DNA of 18,966 nucleotides from Oscillospiraceae bacterium (GTDB taxonomy: Bacteria > Bacillota > Clostridia > Oscillospirales > Oscillospiraceae). A program made the translations under genes and the position numbers. A model generated the notes under the pieces. The model made no database searches. It was not told the DNA's origin and saw only the letters and a list, made by a program, of their open reading frames with translations. The stretch is taken from assembly GCA_009776905.1 (NCBI GenBank), contig WRMX01000053.1, positions 1 to 18,966 of the forward strand. Reading direction: 5' to 3'. Positions 1 to 5,876 of the stretch are shown piece after piece. Numbering within the stretch: the first letter of the stretch is position 1; every line of letters begins with the position of its first letter.

Positions 1-54
1 GCTGTCCCGGCGCCCCCCGCTGTCCCGGCGCCCCCCGCTGTCCCGGCGCCCCCC
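1..54. repeat. 18-bp GC-rich tandem repeat, three perfect copies, inside queH
   Basis: Three identical copies of GCTGTCCCGGCGCCCCCC lie head to tail from the first base of the window; more copies may lie beyond it. The unit is six codons long. In the queH frame on the minus strand it encodes Gly-Gly-Ala-Gly-Thr-Ala, so changes in copy number keep the frame. Confidence 0.97.
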
Positions 55-365
55 ATAGCTGCGACCAGCTTCATAATCTCCGCCGCGCGTTTATCATACT
101 CTTCTATTGGGAAAATATTTGGGTTATAATATAGAAGCGTGATATCGAAAAACGGAGACAAATACTCAAGCACATAACTCGCGCAAGGAGCGCAGCAACA
201 ATGCAGGAGCAAAGTAGGCCTCTCCCCGGCCAAGACATCGCTCCTTGGAGCGGCGTTCGCAACAATACTCGGAATAGCGCTCGTGCTGCCGGTTGGCTCC
301 TCGTTGAAGCCCACTCTCGTAGCGGCGGCATTTTTCTGCCATTCCTCCGGGGTGGTAAATCGCAT
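1..365 (-). CDS. queH: Epoxyqueuosine reductase QueH, 5' part (runs off left edge)
   Basis: QueH reduces epoxyqueuosine to queuosine in tRNA, the last step of Q biosynthesis, in bacteria that lack QueG. The minus-strand frame opens with ATG at 365-363, directly after the TAG of the upstream ATPase gene, and stays open for 121 codons to the window edge. Residues 51-61 read TLLLHCCCAPC, the family's metal-binding Cys motif (iron-sulfur cluster and mononuclear iron in characterised QueH). It is followed by SYVLEYLSPFFDITLLYYNP and NIFP..EY.KR, all typical of this family (DUF208). The roughly 50 residues before the motif are a longer, less conserved leader than usual. After residue 104 the protein enters three perfect GGAGTA hexapeptides encoded by an 18-bp tandem repeat, which is unusual for this enzyme. 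The 3' part lies outside the window, so I cannot tell whether the frame continues into normal QueH sequence. Confidence 0.9.
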   Translation of the reverse strand, partial: MRFTTPEEWQKNAAATRVGFNEEPTGSTSAIPSIVANAAPRSDVLAGERPTLLLHCCCAPCASYVLEYLSPFFDITLLYYNPNIFPIEEYDKRAAEIMKLVAAMGGAGTAGGAGTAGGAGT

Positions 366-776
366 CTAAATGTACTTTCTAATCCTATCCGTCGCCAACG
401 CAATGTCCGCGCTGATCATAATGGTGAATTTCACATTCTCACGCTCGCCAAACCCTTCGCACCACTCGAGGAACGATTCGAGCCTCTCATCGACATCAGC
501 ATCGATGATTCTGAGCATGCTGTCGAAAAAAATGTGCGTGATATCGTAATTGGCTGAATGCAAGCCGCTGATAAAACCCTTTAAAAAACCATAACCATCG
601 AATTCGTATTGCGAAGCCTCGATGAGCCTAACCTGATACGGGATGTCATATGTCAGCTTCGTGCCCTTTTCAATGCAGACAACATCGCCCTGTTCTTCAG
701 CGACAGCCGCATTTACCAACTCGATGAGCTGCTTCGTCTTTCCTGAACCCTTCAGACCCATGATTACCTTAACCAA
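366..776 (-). CDS. Small P-loop ATP-binding protein
   Basis: A 136-residue protein with a Walker A motif at its N-terminus (GLKGSGKT, residues 7-14, following the hydrophobic strand VKVIM). A strand ending in Asp (THIFFDSM) could serve as Walker B. It matches a small uncharacterised P-loop family of Clostridia. No partner domain is visible, so its substrate is unknown. The start chosen is TTG at 776-774, because AAAGGA lies about 10 bases upstream and the codons up to the inner ATG (761) supply the first beta strand that a P-loop fold needs. The stop TAG abuts the ATG of queH, so the two genes are probably one operon with coupled translation. That hints at, but does not prove, a link with tRNA modification or metal/cofactor handling. 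Confidence 0.8.
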   Translation of the reverse strand: MVKVIMGLKGSGKTKQLIELVNAAVAEEQGDVVCIEKGTKLTYDIPYQVRLIEASQYEFDGYGFLKGFISGLHSANYDITHIFFDSMLRIIDADVDERLESFLEWCEGFGERENVKFTIMISADIALATDRIRKYI

Positions 777-1001
777 CTTAATCAGATCCTTTCACATGCG
801 ATATCAATATCATAATATGTCTTGCGGTTCCGGTGCAGCCGGGAGCAAGACGGCATCCAGTCAATCATTGTTTATGATTGTGTAAAGACCAGTATACCAT
901 TTATTCCCCCCGCAATCAACAACAAAAAGAAAATAATGGCATACCACCATCACCCTCCCACCTCCCCACCACCAAAACAACAAATGAAGGAGACGCTACA
1001 A
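777..1001. other. Divergent intergenic region
   Basis: This gap lies between the minus-strand ATPase/queH pair and the plus-strand dehydrogenase gene. I see a possible -10 (TATACC, 893-898) for the plus strand with only a poor -35 (TTGTTT, 868-873, 19-base spacer). AT-rich TATTAT/TATGAT-like sequence near 800-820 could serve the minus strand. From about 940 to 984 the plus strand is almost entirely A and C. No gene is supported here. Confidence 0.4.
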
Positions 1002-1910
1002 ATGTCAATACTAGGCATAATCGGCGGCGCGGGCCTCCTCGGCACGACGACCGCGTTCTGCGTAGCCGCACGCGGGCTATTCCGCGAAATAATTCTGTCG
1101 GACGTCCGCAAAAACCTTGCAAAAAGCCACGCGATGGACATCGAACAGGCAATCTGCGAAACAACCGGCGTAAAGCTCTCAACAGGCGAAATCGACGAAC
1201 TGAAAACATGCGATATCATACTTAACGCAGCCGGAATCCCGGAAATGAAAGCCTCCTCGCGTGACGACTACTTGGCGGGAAACATCGCCATATACAACGA
1301 ACTCGCAGAAATAATTAAACGATGGGAAACATGTCCAATAATAGTTAGCGCATCAAACCCAATTGACGTGCTAAATTATGAATTATATCGCGCGACAGAC
1401 ATGCCACGTGAACGATTCATCGGGTTCAACAGGAATGACACGCTCCGTTTCAAATGGGCAATATCGGAAGAGACAGGAATCCCCGTCTCGCTAATAGACG
1501 CGATGGTGATTGGCGAGCACGGCGACAAGCAAGTCCCGCTCTTCAGCACGCTGACGCGCAGAGACGCAGAAGAGGCTCCGTATTTGTCCGACGCGCAAAA
1601 AGAGAACATCATCCACCGCATATCAACATGGTTCAGTGAATACCAAAACCTTGAATCCGGCAGATCAAGCGGCTGGACATCGGGCGTCGGCCTTGCGCGC
1701 ATCCTATCGCTAGTCACCACGGAGAGCGATGAAGTGTGCTCATGCTCGGTCATCCCCGATGGCGAATACGGCTTGCGCGGATTAAGCATAGGCCTCCCTG
1801 TCAGGCTCGGCAAATCCGGCGTCAGAGAAATAGTCGAGATAGAATTGAGCGCCGACGAACGCATGCAACTGACAGCCGCTGCAGAAAAAATCAAACAAAC
1901 TCGAACGTGA
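1002..1910 (+). CDS. Lactate/malate dehydrogenase-family protein with atypical specificity residue
   Basis: A 302-residue NAD-dependent 2-hydroxyacid dehydrogenase fold. The start is ATG 1002, with AAGGAGA about 9 bases upstream. An upstream in-frame extension to 822 is Pro/His-rich and looks like untranslated sequence. Residues 3-14 form the Rossmann strand and glycine motif (ILGIIGGAGLLG), and Asp34 ends strand 2, favouring NAD over NADP. The catalytic pair is present: Asp146 (NDTLR) and His173 (IGEHGD). Substrate-binding arginines Arg87 and Arg149 and a Thr at 226 are also present. The active-site loop is odd. Where lactate dehydrogenases have Gln102 and malate dehydrogenases Arg102 (Bacillus LDH numbering), this protein has Glu81 (AGIPEMKASSR), and the usual KPG is missing. 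It is therefore probably an active dehydrogenase, but the substrate is unlikely to be plain lactate or malate. Confidence 0.82.
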   Translation: MSILGIIGGAGLLGTTTAFCVAARGLFREIILSDVRKNLAKSHAMDIEQAICETTGVKLSTGEIDELKTCDIILNAAGIPEMKASSRDDYLAGNIAIYNELAEIIKRWETCPIIVSASNPIDVLNYELYRATDMPRERFIGFNRNDTLRFKWAISEETGIPVSLIDAMVIGEHGDKQVPLFSTLTRRDAEEAPYLSDAQKENIIHRISTWFSEYQNLESGRSSGWTSGVGLARILSLVTTESDEVCSCSVIPDGEYGLRGLSIGLPVRLGKSGVREIVEIELSADERMQLTAAAEKIKQTRT

Positions 1911-1962
1911 GGCTTCTGTTCACGCCCTAGCGGCACCTGCGTGTAACAACATGAGCAATTTA

Positions 1963-2024
1963 CGTATAAGACCTGTATACGCAAGACCGGTTAAACACAG
2001 GCCGGTTTGCGCACAAAGCCGGTT
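1963..2024. repeat. Inverted repeat and three CCGGTT boxes upstream of the glycosidase promoter
   Basis: CGTATA (1963-1968) and TATACG (1976-1981) form a perfect inverted repeat with a 7-base spacer. CCGGTT then occurs three times at 1987, 2002 and 2019, one to two helix turns apart. The cluster ends 7 bases before the -35 box at 2032, a usual place for an activator or repressor. No regulator is identified. Confidence 0.45.
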
Positions 2025-2031
2025 ACGCAGA

Positions 2032-2060
2032 TTGACTTATTGTCAAGCTTTTGTTACAAT
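2032..2060 (+). promoter_or_regulatory. Sigma-A promoter of the glycoside hydrolase gene
   Basis: TTGACT (2032-2037), a 17-base spacer, then TACAAT (2055-2060). Transcription would start near 2067, giving a leader of about 40 bases that ends in AAAGGAGG (2092-2099) before ATG 2107. Confidence 0.8.
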
Positions 2061-2106
2061 TCGAGAAAAAGCAGAGTAATACGGATAATATAAAGGAGGA
2101 CCCACC

Positions 2107-3906
2107 ATGCCATCATCACAACCCATCCAATCAAACGCCGCAGCAACAAACGCAGACCCATACTTCCGCGACGTAAAACAATACTTCGCGGTCGAAAACC
2201 ACATCTTCTCGAGACGCGGCGCCTGGATCGCGCTGCAAGCAGACTCTGCAAAATACGGCAGAGGCGCGCTGTATATAACGACCAATCGGGGCAGCCGCTG
2301 CCACTCGAACGATCAAACATACAGCAGGCTATACAGGATATACGCAACGCACGAAGGCCGCAAAGTCCCATTCGCGATAAAAACCGAGGCAACCGAACTC
2401 ACCCTCCTCACCCGCCACGGCAACGTGCGCTTCACATTCGCGGACGACACAAAGCTCATGGCCGAGGGCGATGCGGGCATGGGCCTCTTCTTCCAACGCG
2501 ACGGCGAGCCATACGAAGTCATCAAACCTCGGCGCGACGGAGCTTGGGAATCGCCGATGCGCAACGCCAGGCCCCTCCTGTTTAAAGGCCTCGAAGGCTC
2601 GACGATCACATTTGACGACACATGGAACTTTGAAAAATTCAAATGCACGGAGATGCGTGGACGGACGCAGCCGAATGCGAGCGGAAAGTTCACGCTCGTC
2701 GTTGAAGAATTCTTCTACGGCGCATATACGCGCGACGAATACCCCACATATGCCGACGCAAAGGCCTCCATGCAATCGGATTGGGACGACTTCCTCAGCA
2801 AGATGCCGCATTTCATCGAGCCGTTCGAACAAAAACGCGAGGAGACGGCATACGCGCTCTGGACGCACCTTGTCGCGCCATCGCCGATGACGCCGACATG
2901 GCTAATAATGATGTTCCCCGGCGTCGTCGGCTCCCAATGGCAGCAGGTGCAAAACGCCGTTGCCATGCAGGAGCACTCTGAACTCTCGCTCGATCTGATG
3001 ATATCATATCTATACCGCCAGAGCGAAGAGGGGCAGCTTGCGGATTCATATGACGATGACTTTCTTTCGACACACGACACAAAACCGCCGGTCCACGGCT
3101 GGGCGTTGAAAAACATCATGAACCATCGCGACATCACGAAGGTATGGCCGCGCGACAAAATTGAGATGCTCTATGAGGGCGCGGGCCGCTGGGCCGATTG
3201 GTTCATGCAATACCGCGACGACGACCGCGACGGCCTGCCTGCGTTCGAGTCGGGGACGGAAAACGGGCTGGACGAATCCACAATTTGGTACGACCAGATC
3301 AACATGGCCTCCCCCGACGTCAGCGCGTACACGGTGCTTAACTTTGAAGTGCAGGGCGATCTCGCAAAAGCTCTCGGAAAGCCGGATGCGGAGGTCAACG
3401 GATGGTATAGGAGATCAAAAGACCTGCTGGAACGCATGATCGACAAATTATGGGACGGCGAGCATTTCGTCGCGCTGCGCGAATACACACATGAGCCGGT
3501 GTTCACAGGCACGATCACTCATTATATTCCGCTTGTCCTCGGCAGCAGGCTTCCCGAGCGCATCATCGACAAGATGGCTGCGGACCTGTCCGAAGATGGC
3601 GTTTTTCTAAGCGAGTATGGGCTTGCCACCGAGCGCTTGGACAGCGACCTTTTTGAGGTTCAAGGTGTTCAAATGGGGAGAGGCGCCATCGACCCTCCGG
3701 CCGAGCTGTTTATCACGACGGGTTTGTGGGACGCAGGAAAAAAGGAACTTGCGCGCGAAATCGTAGACCGATACTGCGGAAGGCTCATGGACCGAGGTTT
3801 CTCTCACATCATAGATCCGATTTCCGGCGACGGAAGCCCGTTCTGGGGCACATGGTCTCGCTGCGTGTTCACGATTTTCGCCCGCATGGTATCAGAAGAC
3901 GCATAG
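2107..3906 (+). CDS. GH63/MGH1-like glycoside hydrolase
   Basis: A 599-residue protein without a signal peptide, so probably cytoplasmic. It resembles the inverting (alpha/alpha)6-barrel hydrolases of the GH63 group (mannosylglycerate hydrolase, YgjK-type glucosidase). An N-terminal beta-sandwich-like half (to about residue 240) is followed by the helical barrel. Family-like barrel motifs are HGWALKNIM, then YRDDDRDGLPAFESGTENGLDESTIW around residues 370-395, which holds candidate acid Asp residues, and the C-terminal GDGSPFWGTWS. The base is probably one of the Glu residues in the C-terminal third (for example in IDPPAELF). ATG 2107 has a near-perfect AGGAGG 7 bases upstream. It follows the dehydrogenase in the same direction but has its own promoter. 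The natural substrate (glucosylglycerate, mannosylglycerate or an alpha-glucoside) cannot be read from the sequence. Confidence 0.72.
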   Translation: MPSSQPIQSNAAATNADPYFRDVKQYFAVENHIFSRRGAWIALQADSAKYGRGALYITTNRGSRCHSNDQTYSRLYRIYATHEGRKVPFAIKTEATELTLLTRHGNVRFTFADDTKLMAEGDAGMGLFFQRDGEPYEVIKPRRDGAWESPMRNARPLLFKGLEGSTITFDDTWNFEKFKCTEMRGRTQPNASGKFTLVVEEFFYGAYTRDEYPTYADAKASMQSDWDDFLSKMPHFIEPFEQKREETAYALWTHLVAPSPMTPTWLIMMFPGVVGSQWQQVQNAVAMQEHSELSLDLMISYLYRQSEEGQLADSYDDDFLSTHDTKPPVHGWALKNIMNHRDITKVWPRDKIEMLYEGAGRWADWFMQYRDDDRDGLPAFESGTENGLDESTIWYDQINMASPDVSAYTVLNFEVQGDLAKALGKPDAEVNGWYRRSKDLLERMIDKLWDGEHFVALREYTHEPVFTGTITHYIPLVLGSRLPERIIDKMAADLSEDGVFLSEYGLATERLDSDLFEVQGVQMGRGAIDPPAELFITTGLWDAGKKELAREIVDRYCGRLMDRGFSHIIDPISGDGSPFWGTWSRCVFTIFARMVSEDA

Positions 3907-4008
3907 CAACCCGGACCGCCTGACAATCGGGATTCAACAGCAAAATGCGCAATAACGATATAACGTGCCAATGCACTTTTGTTGTGCGCGGCATCCTTGA
4001 CGCGCCGT

Positions 4009-4036
4009 CCCCCGCTCCCCCGCACACCGCACTCCG
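4009..4036. repeat. C-rich tract, left flank of serpin gene
   Basis: The tract CCCCGCTCCCCCGCACACCG with a CACTCC tail resembles the tract at 5415-5450 on the other side of the serpin gene, which carries a short CTCCCG insertion. The pair brackets the low-GC serpin gene as imperfect direct repeats. Confidence 0.55.
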
Positions 4037-4061
4037 GTTACTGCTTTGGAGGTGATGGCTC

Positions 4062-5330
4062 ATGAAGAGCATAAGAATAATTAGCCTGTTGCTGCTTTTC
4101 ACGATGACAACAGCAATAACAAGTTGCGGGCCATTGGCAAAAACAACCACCAGTCCTTCCAATGTAAAACTGACTGCAGTTGATCTGATGTCAAGCATAA
4201 AGCAAAAACCAGTAATCATCAGCACCAATGCCTCCGACAACAATGCAGCAGCAATCGATTTTGCAATAAGGCTCTTCCAACGCTGCCTATCAACAACAGA
4301 AAACACATCGATATCACCTACCTCAGTCCTGTGCGCGCTTGCAATGACTGCCAATGGCGCCAAAGCAGACACTCTATCGCAAATGGAGGATGTTTTAGGC
4401 CTCTCCGTATCTGAATTGAACGAATATTTCTATGCATACATTAAAAGCTTGCCATCAGATGAGAAGTGCAGTATGAACTTCGCAAACTCCATATGGATTA
4501 AAGATGATGATAACTACACAATAGAAGATATCTTTCTACAAACCAATGCAGATTATTATGGCGCATCGATCTACAAAGCGGCTTTTGACAGCAATACGCT
4601 AACGGACATGAATAATTGGGTAAATACGCATACAGACGGTATGGTCCCAAAAATTATCGACAAGCTGGATGATTATGCTGTTATATATCTGATTAATGCA
4701 TTGGCCTTTGATGGAGAATGGCTGGAAATATATAAAGAGAATATGATTAACCCCGGCATCTTTACATGCTGGTCCGGAGAAAGAAGAAAAGCAGAGATGA
4801 TGCATAGCGACGAGCATGCATACCTTGATGACGGCAACGCCACGGGTTTCATAAAAGCATACGCCGGAGGCCGGTTCGCGTTTGTTGCGTTGCTTCCTAA
4901 CGAAGGTCTCTCCATCGAGGACTATGTTTCAACACTATCGGGGCAGAGCCTAACATACACCCTCCAACATAAGCAGATTGAAAAGGTGAAAACCGCCATT
5001 CCAAAATTTGAAAGCGAGTATTCGCATGATATGAAAGATATCCTGAAGGAGATGGGCATGCTCTATGCATTTGATGAAAATAACGCAGATTTCACCAAGC
5101 TCGGGCACTCTCGACAAGGCAGCTTCTTCATAAACAGGGTTCTTCACAAGACGTTCATTTCTGTGGACGAACGTGGGACAAGAGCCGGCGCTGCTACTAT
5201 TGTTGAGATGGCTGAAACGGCGATAGTGGATAAATCAAAAACTGTGTATCTGGATCGGCCATTCGTGTATATGCTTATAGACCAGAGAACTAATCTACCG
5301 TTCTTCATCGGCACAGTTCTGGAAGTGTAG
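4062..5330 (+). CDS. Serpin-family protease inhibitor, lipoprotein
   Basis: A 422-residue serpin. Residues 1-21 are a lipoprotein signal peptide with lipobox AITSC (Cys22), so the inhibitor is probably anchored outside the membrane. The serpin core runs from about residue 60 to the end, with NAADFAIRLFQ-like helix A, SPTSVLCALAMTANGAKADT, and INALAFDGEWL. The C-terminal end is RPFVYMLIDQRTNLPFFIGTVLEV. The reactive-loop hinge is ERGTRAGAAT (around residues 369-379), with Thr at P14 and small residues at P12-P9, as expected of an inhibitory serpin. Counting from the P15 Gly places P1 near Thr in EMAETAIV, pointing to elastase- or subtilisin-like targets. GGAGGTGA precedes ATG 4062. The gene is visibly more AT-rich than its neighbours and is bracketed by similar C-rich tracts, so it was probably acquired by transfer. 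Confidence 0.93.
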   Translation: MKSIRIISLLLLFTMTTAITSCGPLAKTTTSPSNVKLTAVDLMSSIKQKPVIISTNASDNNAAAIDFAIRLFQRCLSTTENTSISPTSVLCALAMTANGAKADTLSQMEDVLGLSVSELNEYFYAYIKSLPSDEKCSMNFANSIWIKDDDNYTIEDIFLQTNADYYGASIYKAAFDSNTLTDMNNWVNTHTDGMVPKIIDKLDDYAVIYLINALAFDGEWLEIYKENMINPGIFTCWSGERRKAEMMHSDEHAYLDDGNATGFIKAYAGGRFAFVALLPNEGLSIEDYVSTLSGQSLTYTLQHKQIEKVKTAIPKFESEYSHDMKDILKEMGMLYAFDENNADFTKLGHSRQGSFFINRVLHKTFISVDERGTRAGAATIVEMAETAIVDKSKTVYLDRPFVYMLIDQRTNLPFFIGTVLEV

Positions 5331-5348
5331 CAGCCGATGCCCACATCG

Positions 5349-5404
5349 CCCCGCACACACATCCCCGCACACACATCCCCGCACACACATCCCCGCACGC
5401 ATAT
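5349..5404. repeat. 14-bp tandem repeat after the serpin gene
   Basis: Four units of CCCCGCACACACAT start at 5349, 5363, 5377 and 5391; the last ends CGCATAT. It opens a 150-base C-rich stretch (to about 5490) with no coding signal. Confidence 0.9.
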
Positions 5405-5414
5405 CACCTCGCCT

Positions 5415-5450
5415 CCCCGCTCCCCCGCTCCCGCGCACACTGCACTCCCG
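5415..5450. repeat. C-rich tract, right flank of serpin gene
   Basis: This is an imperfect direct repeat of the tract at 4009-4036. It shares CCCCGCTCCCCCGC followed by GCACAC-GCACTCC and differs by a 6-base insertion. Confidence 0.55.
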
Positions 5451-5546
5451 CTCCCACGCTTCCCGCGCACCCCACGCACCCCCCGCTCCCAACGCGCTCG
5501 TAACGTTGAAGTAACTCAAACGAAAAAACCGAATATAAGCAGCAAT

Positions 5547-5582
5547 GGAAGCGCGAATCATATGAATCGCGCTTCCTTTTTA
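5547..5582 (+). terminator. Rho-independent terminator downstream of the serpin
   Basis: GGAAGCGCGA pairs with TCGCGCTTCC (5547-5556 with 5567-5576) around a TCAT/ATGA apex, followed by five T at 5577-5581. It probably ends the serpin transcript. Confidence 0.85.
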
Positions 5583-5665
5583 TGCGCCTGCGCGCCTTTG
5601 AAACATTGAAATTCAACAACTTTTTCACAATAGTATGAATTTCGCCGTCAATTTGAAATAATCCA

Positions 5666-5696
5666 TTGACATTCAAGCAAGTGTCTAATTTATGAT
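5666..5696 (+). promoter_or_regulatory. Probable promoter of the SLH surface protein gene
   Basis: A consensus TTGACA (5666-5671) is followed at a long 19-base spacing by TATGAT (5691-5696). Overlapping TTTATG or TTATGA would give 17 or 18 bases. Transcription from here would make a leader of about 175 bases. Confidence 0.5.
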
Positions 5697-5706
5697 GAAT
5701 ATAACT

Positions 5707-5861
5707 CTAAAGGCCCGGAACCATAATGAAAACTTGTAAACAATGAAGCCTTTATGGTTATATCGCTGCGCGACGCGCGGAGCGCGCGGCGTCTAGTTGT
5801 GGGTCGGAGCCTCACGCTATGCATAAAACCGCTACTAAAAATGAAACCGCTACTAAAAACG
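5707..5861 (+). promoter_or_regulatory. Long structured leader of the surface protein mRNA
   Basis: The leader contains AAAGGC and AACCATAA (about 5709-5724), each with a downstream complement in the overlapping block GCCTTTATGGTT (about 5746-5757). The pairings cross and exclude one another. A GC-rich hairpin (GACGC...GCGTC, about 5771-5792) follows, then an 18-bp tandem duplication AAACCGCTACTAAAAAYG (5826-5843 and 5844-5861) just before the GAAGGAGAG ribosome site. I recognise no known riboswitch class. Confidence 0.35.
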
Positions 5862-5876
5862 AAGGAGAGATTCGCC

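Noticed and set aside
1..54. CRISPR-like array
   Set aside because: The units are directly contiguous without spacers and are translated in the queH frame.
104..403. Minus-strand open frame of 99 codons at the left edge
   Set aside because: It is out of frame with the QueH motif reading, which explains the same DNA, and its composition is that of a shadow frame.
201..557. Plus-strand open frame of 118 codons over the queH/ATPase region
   Set aside because: It overlaps two minus-strand genes with clear family motifs, has no ribosome site, and resembles nothing known.
5349..5404. CRISPR or phage attachment repeats
   Set aside because: Simple 14-bp C/A-rich units without spacers; a plain tandem repeat.
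5754..5876. A 41-residue N-terminal extension of the SLH protein
   Set aside because: The signal peptide and the GAAGGAGAG site fix the start at 5877. The extension reads through leader repeats.
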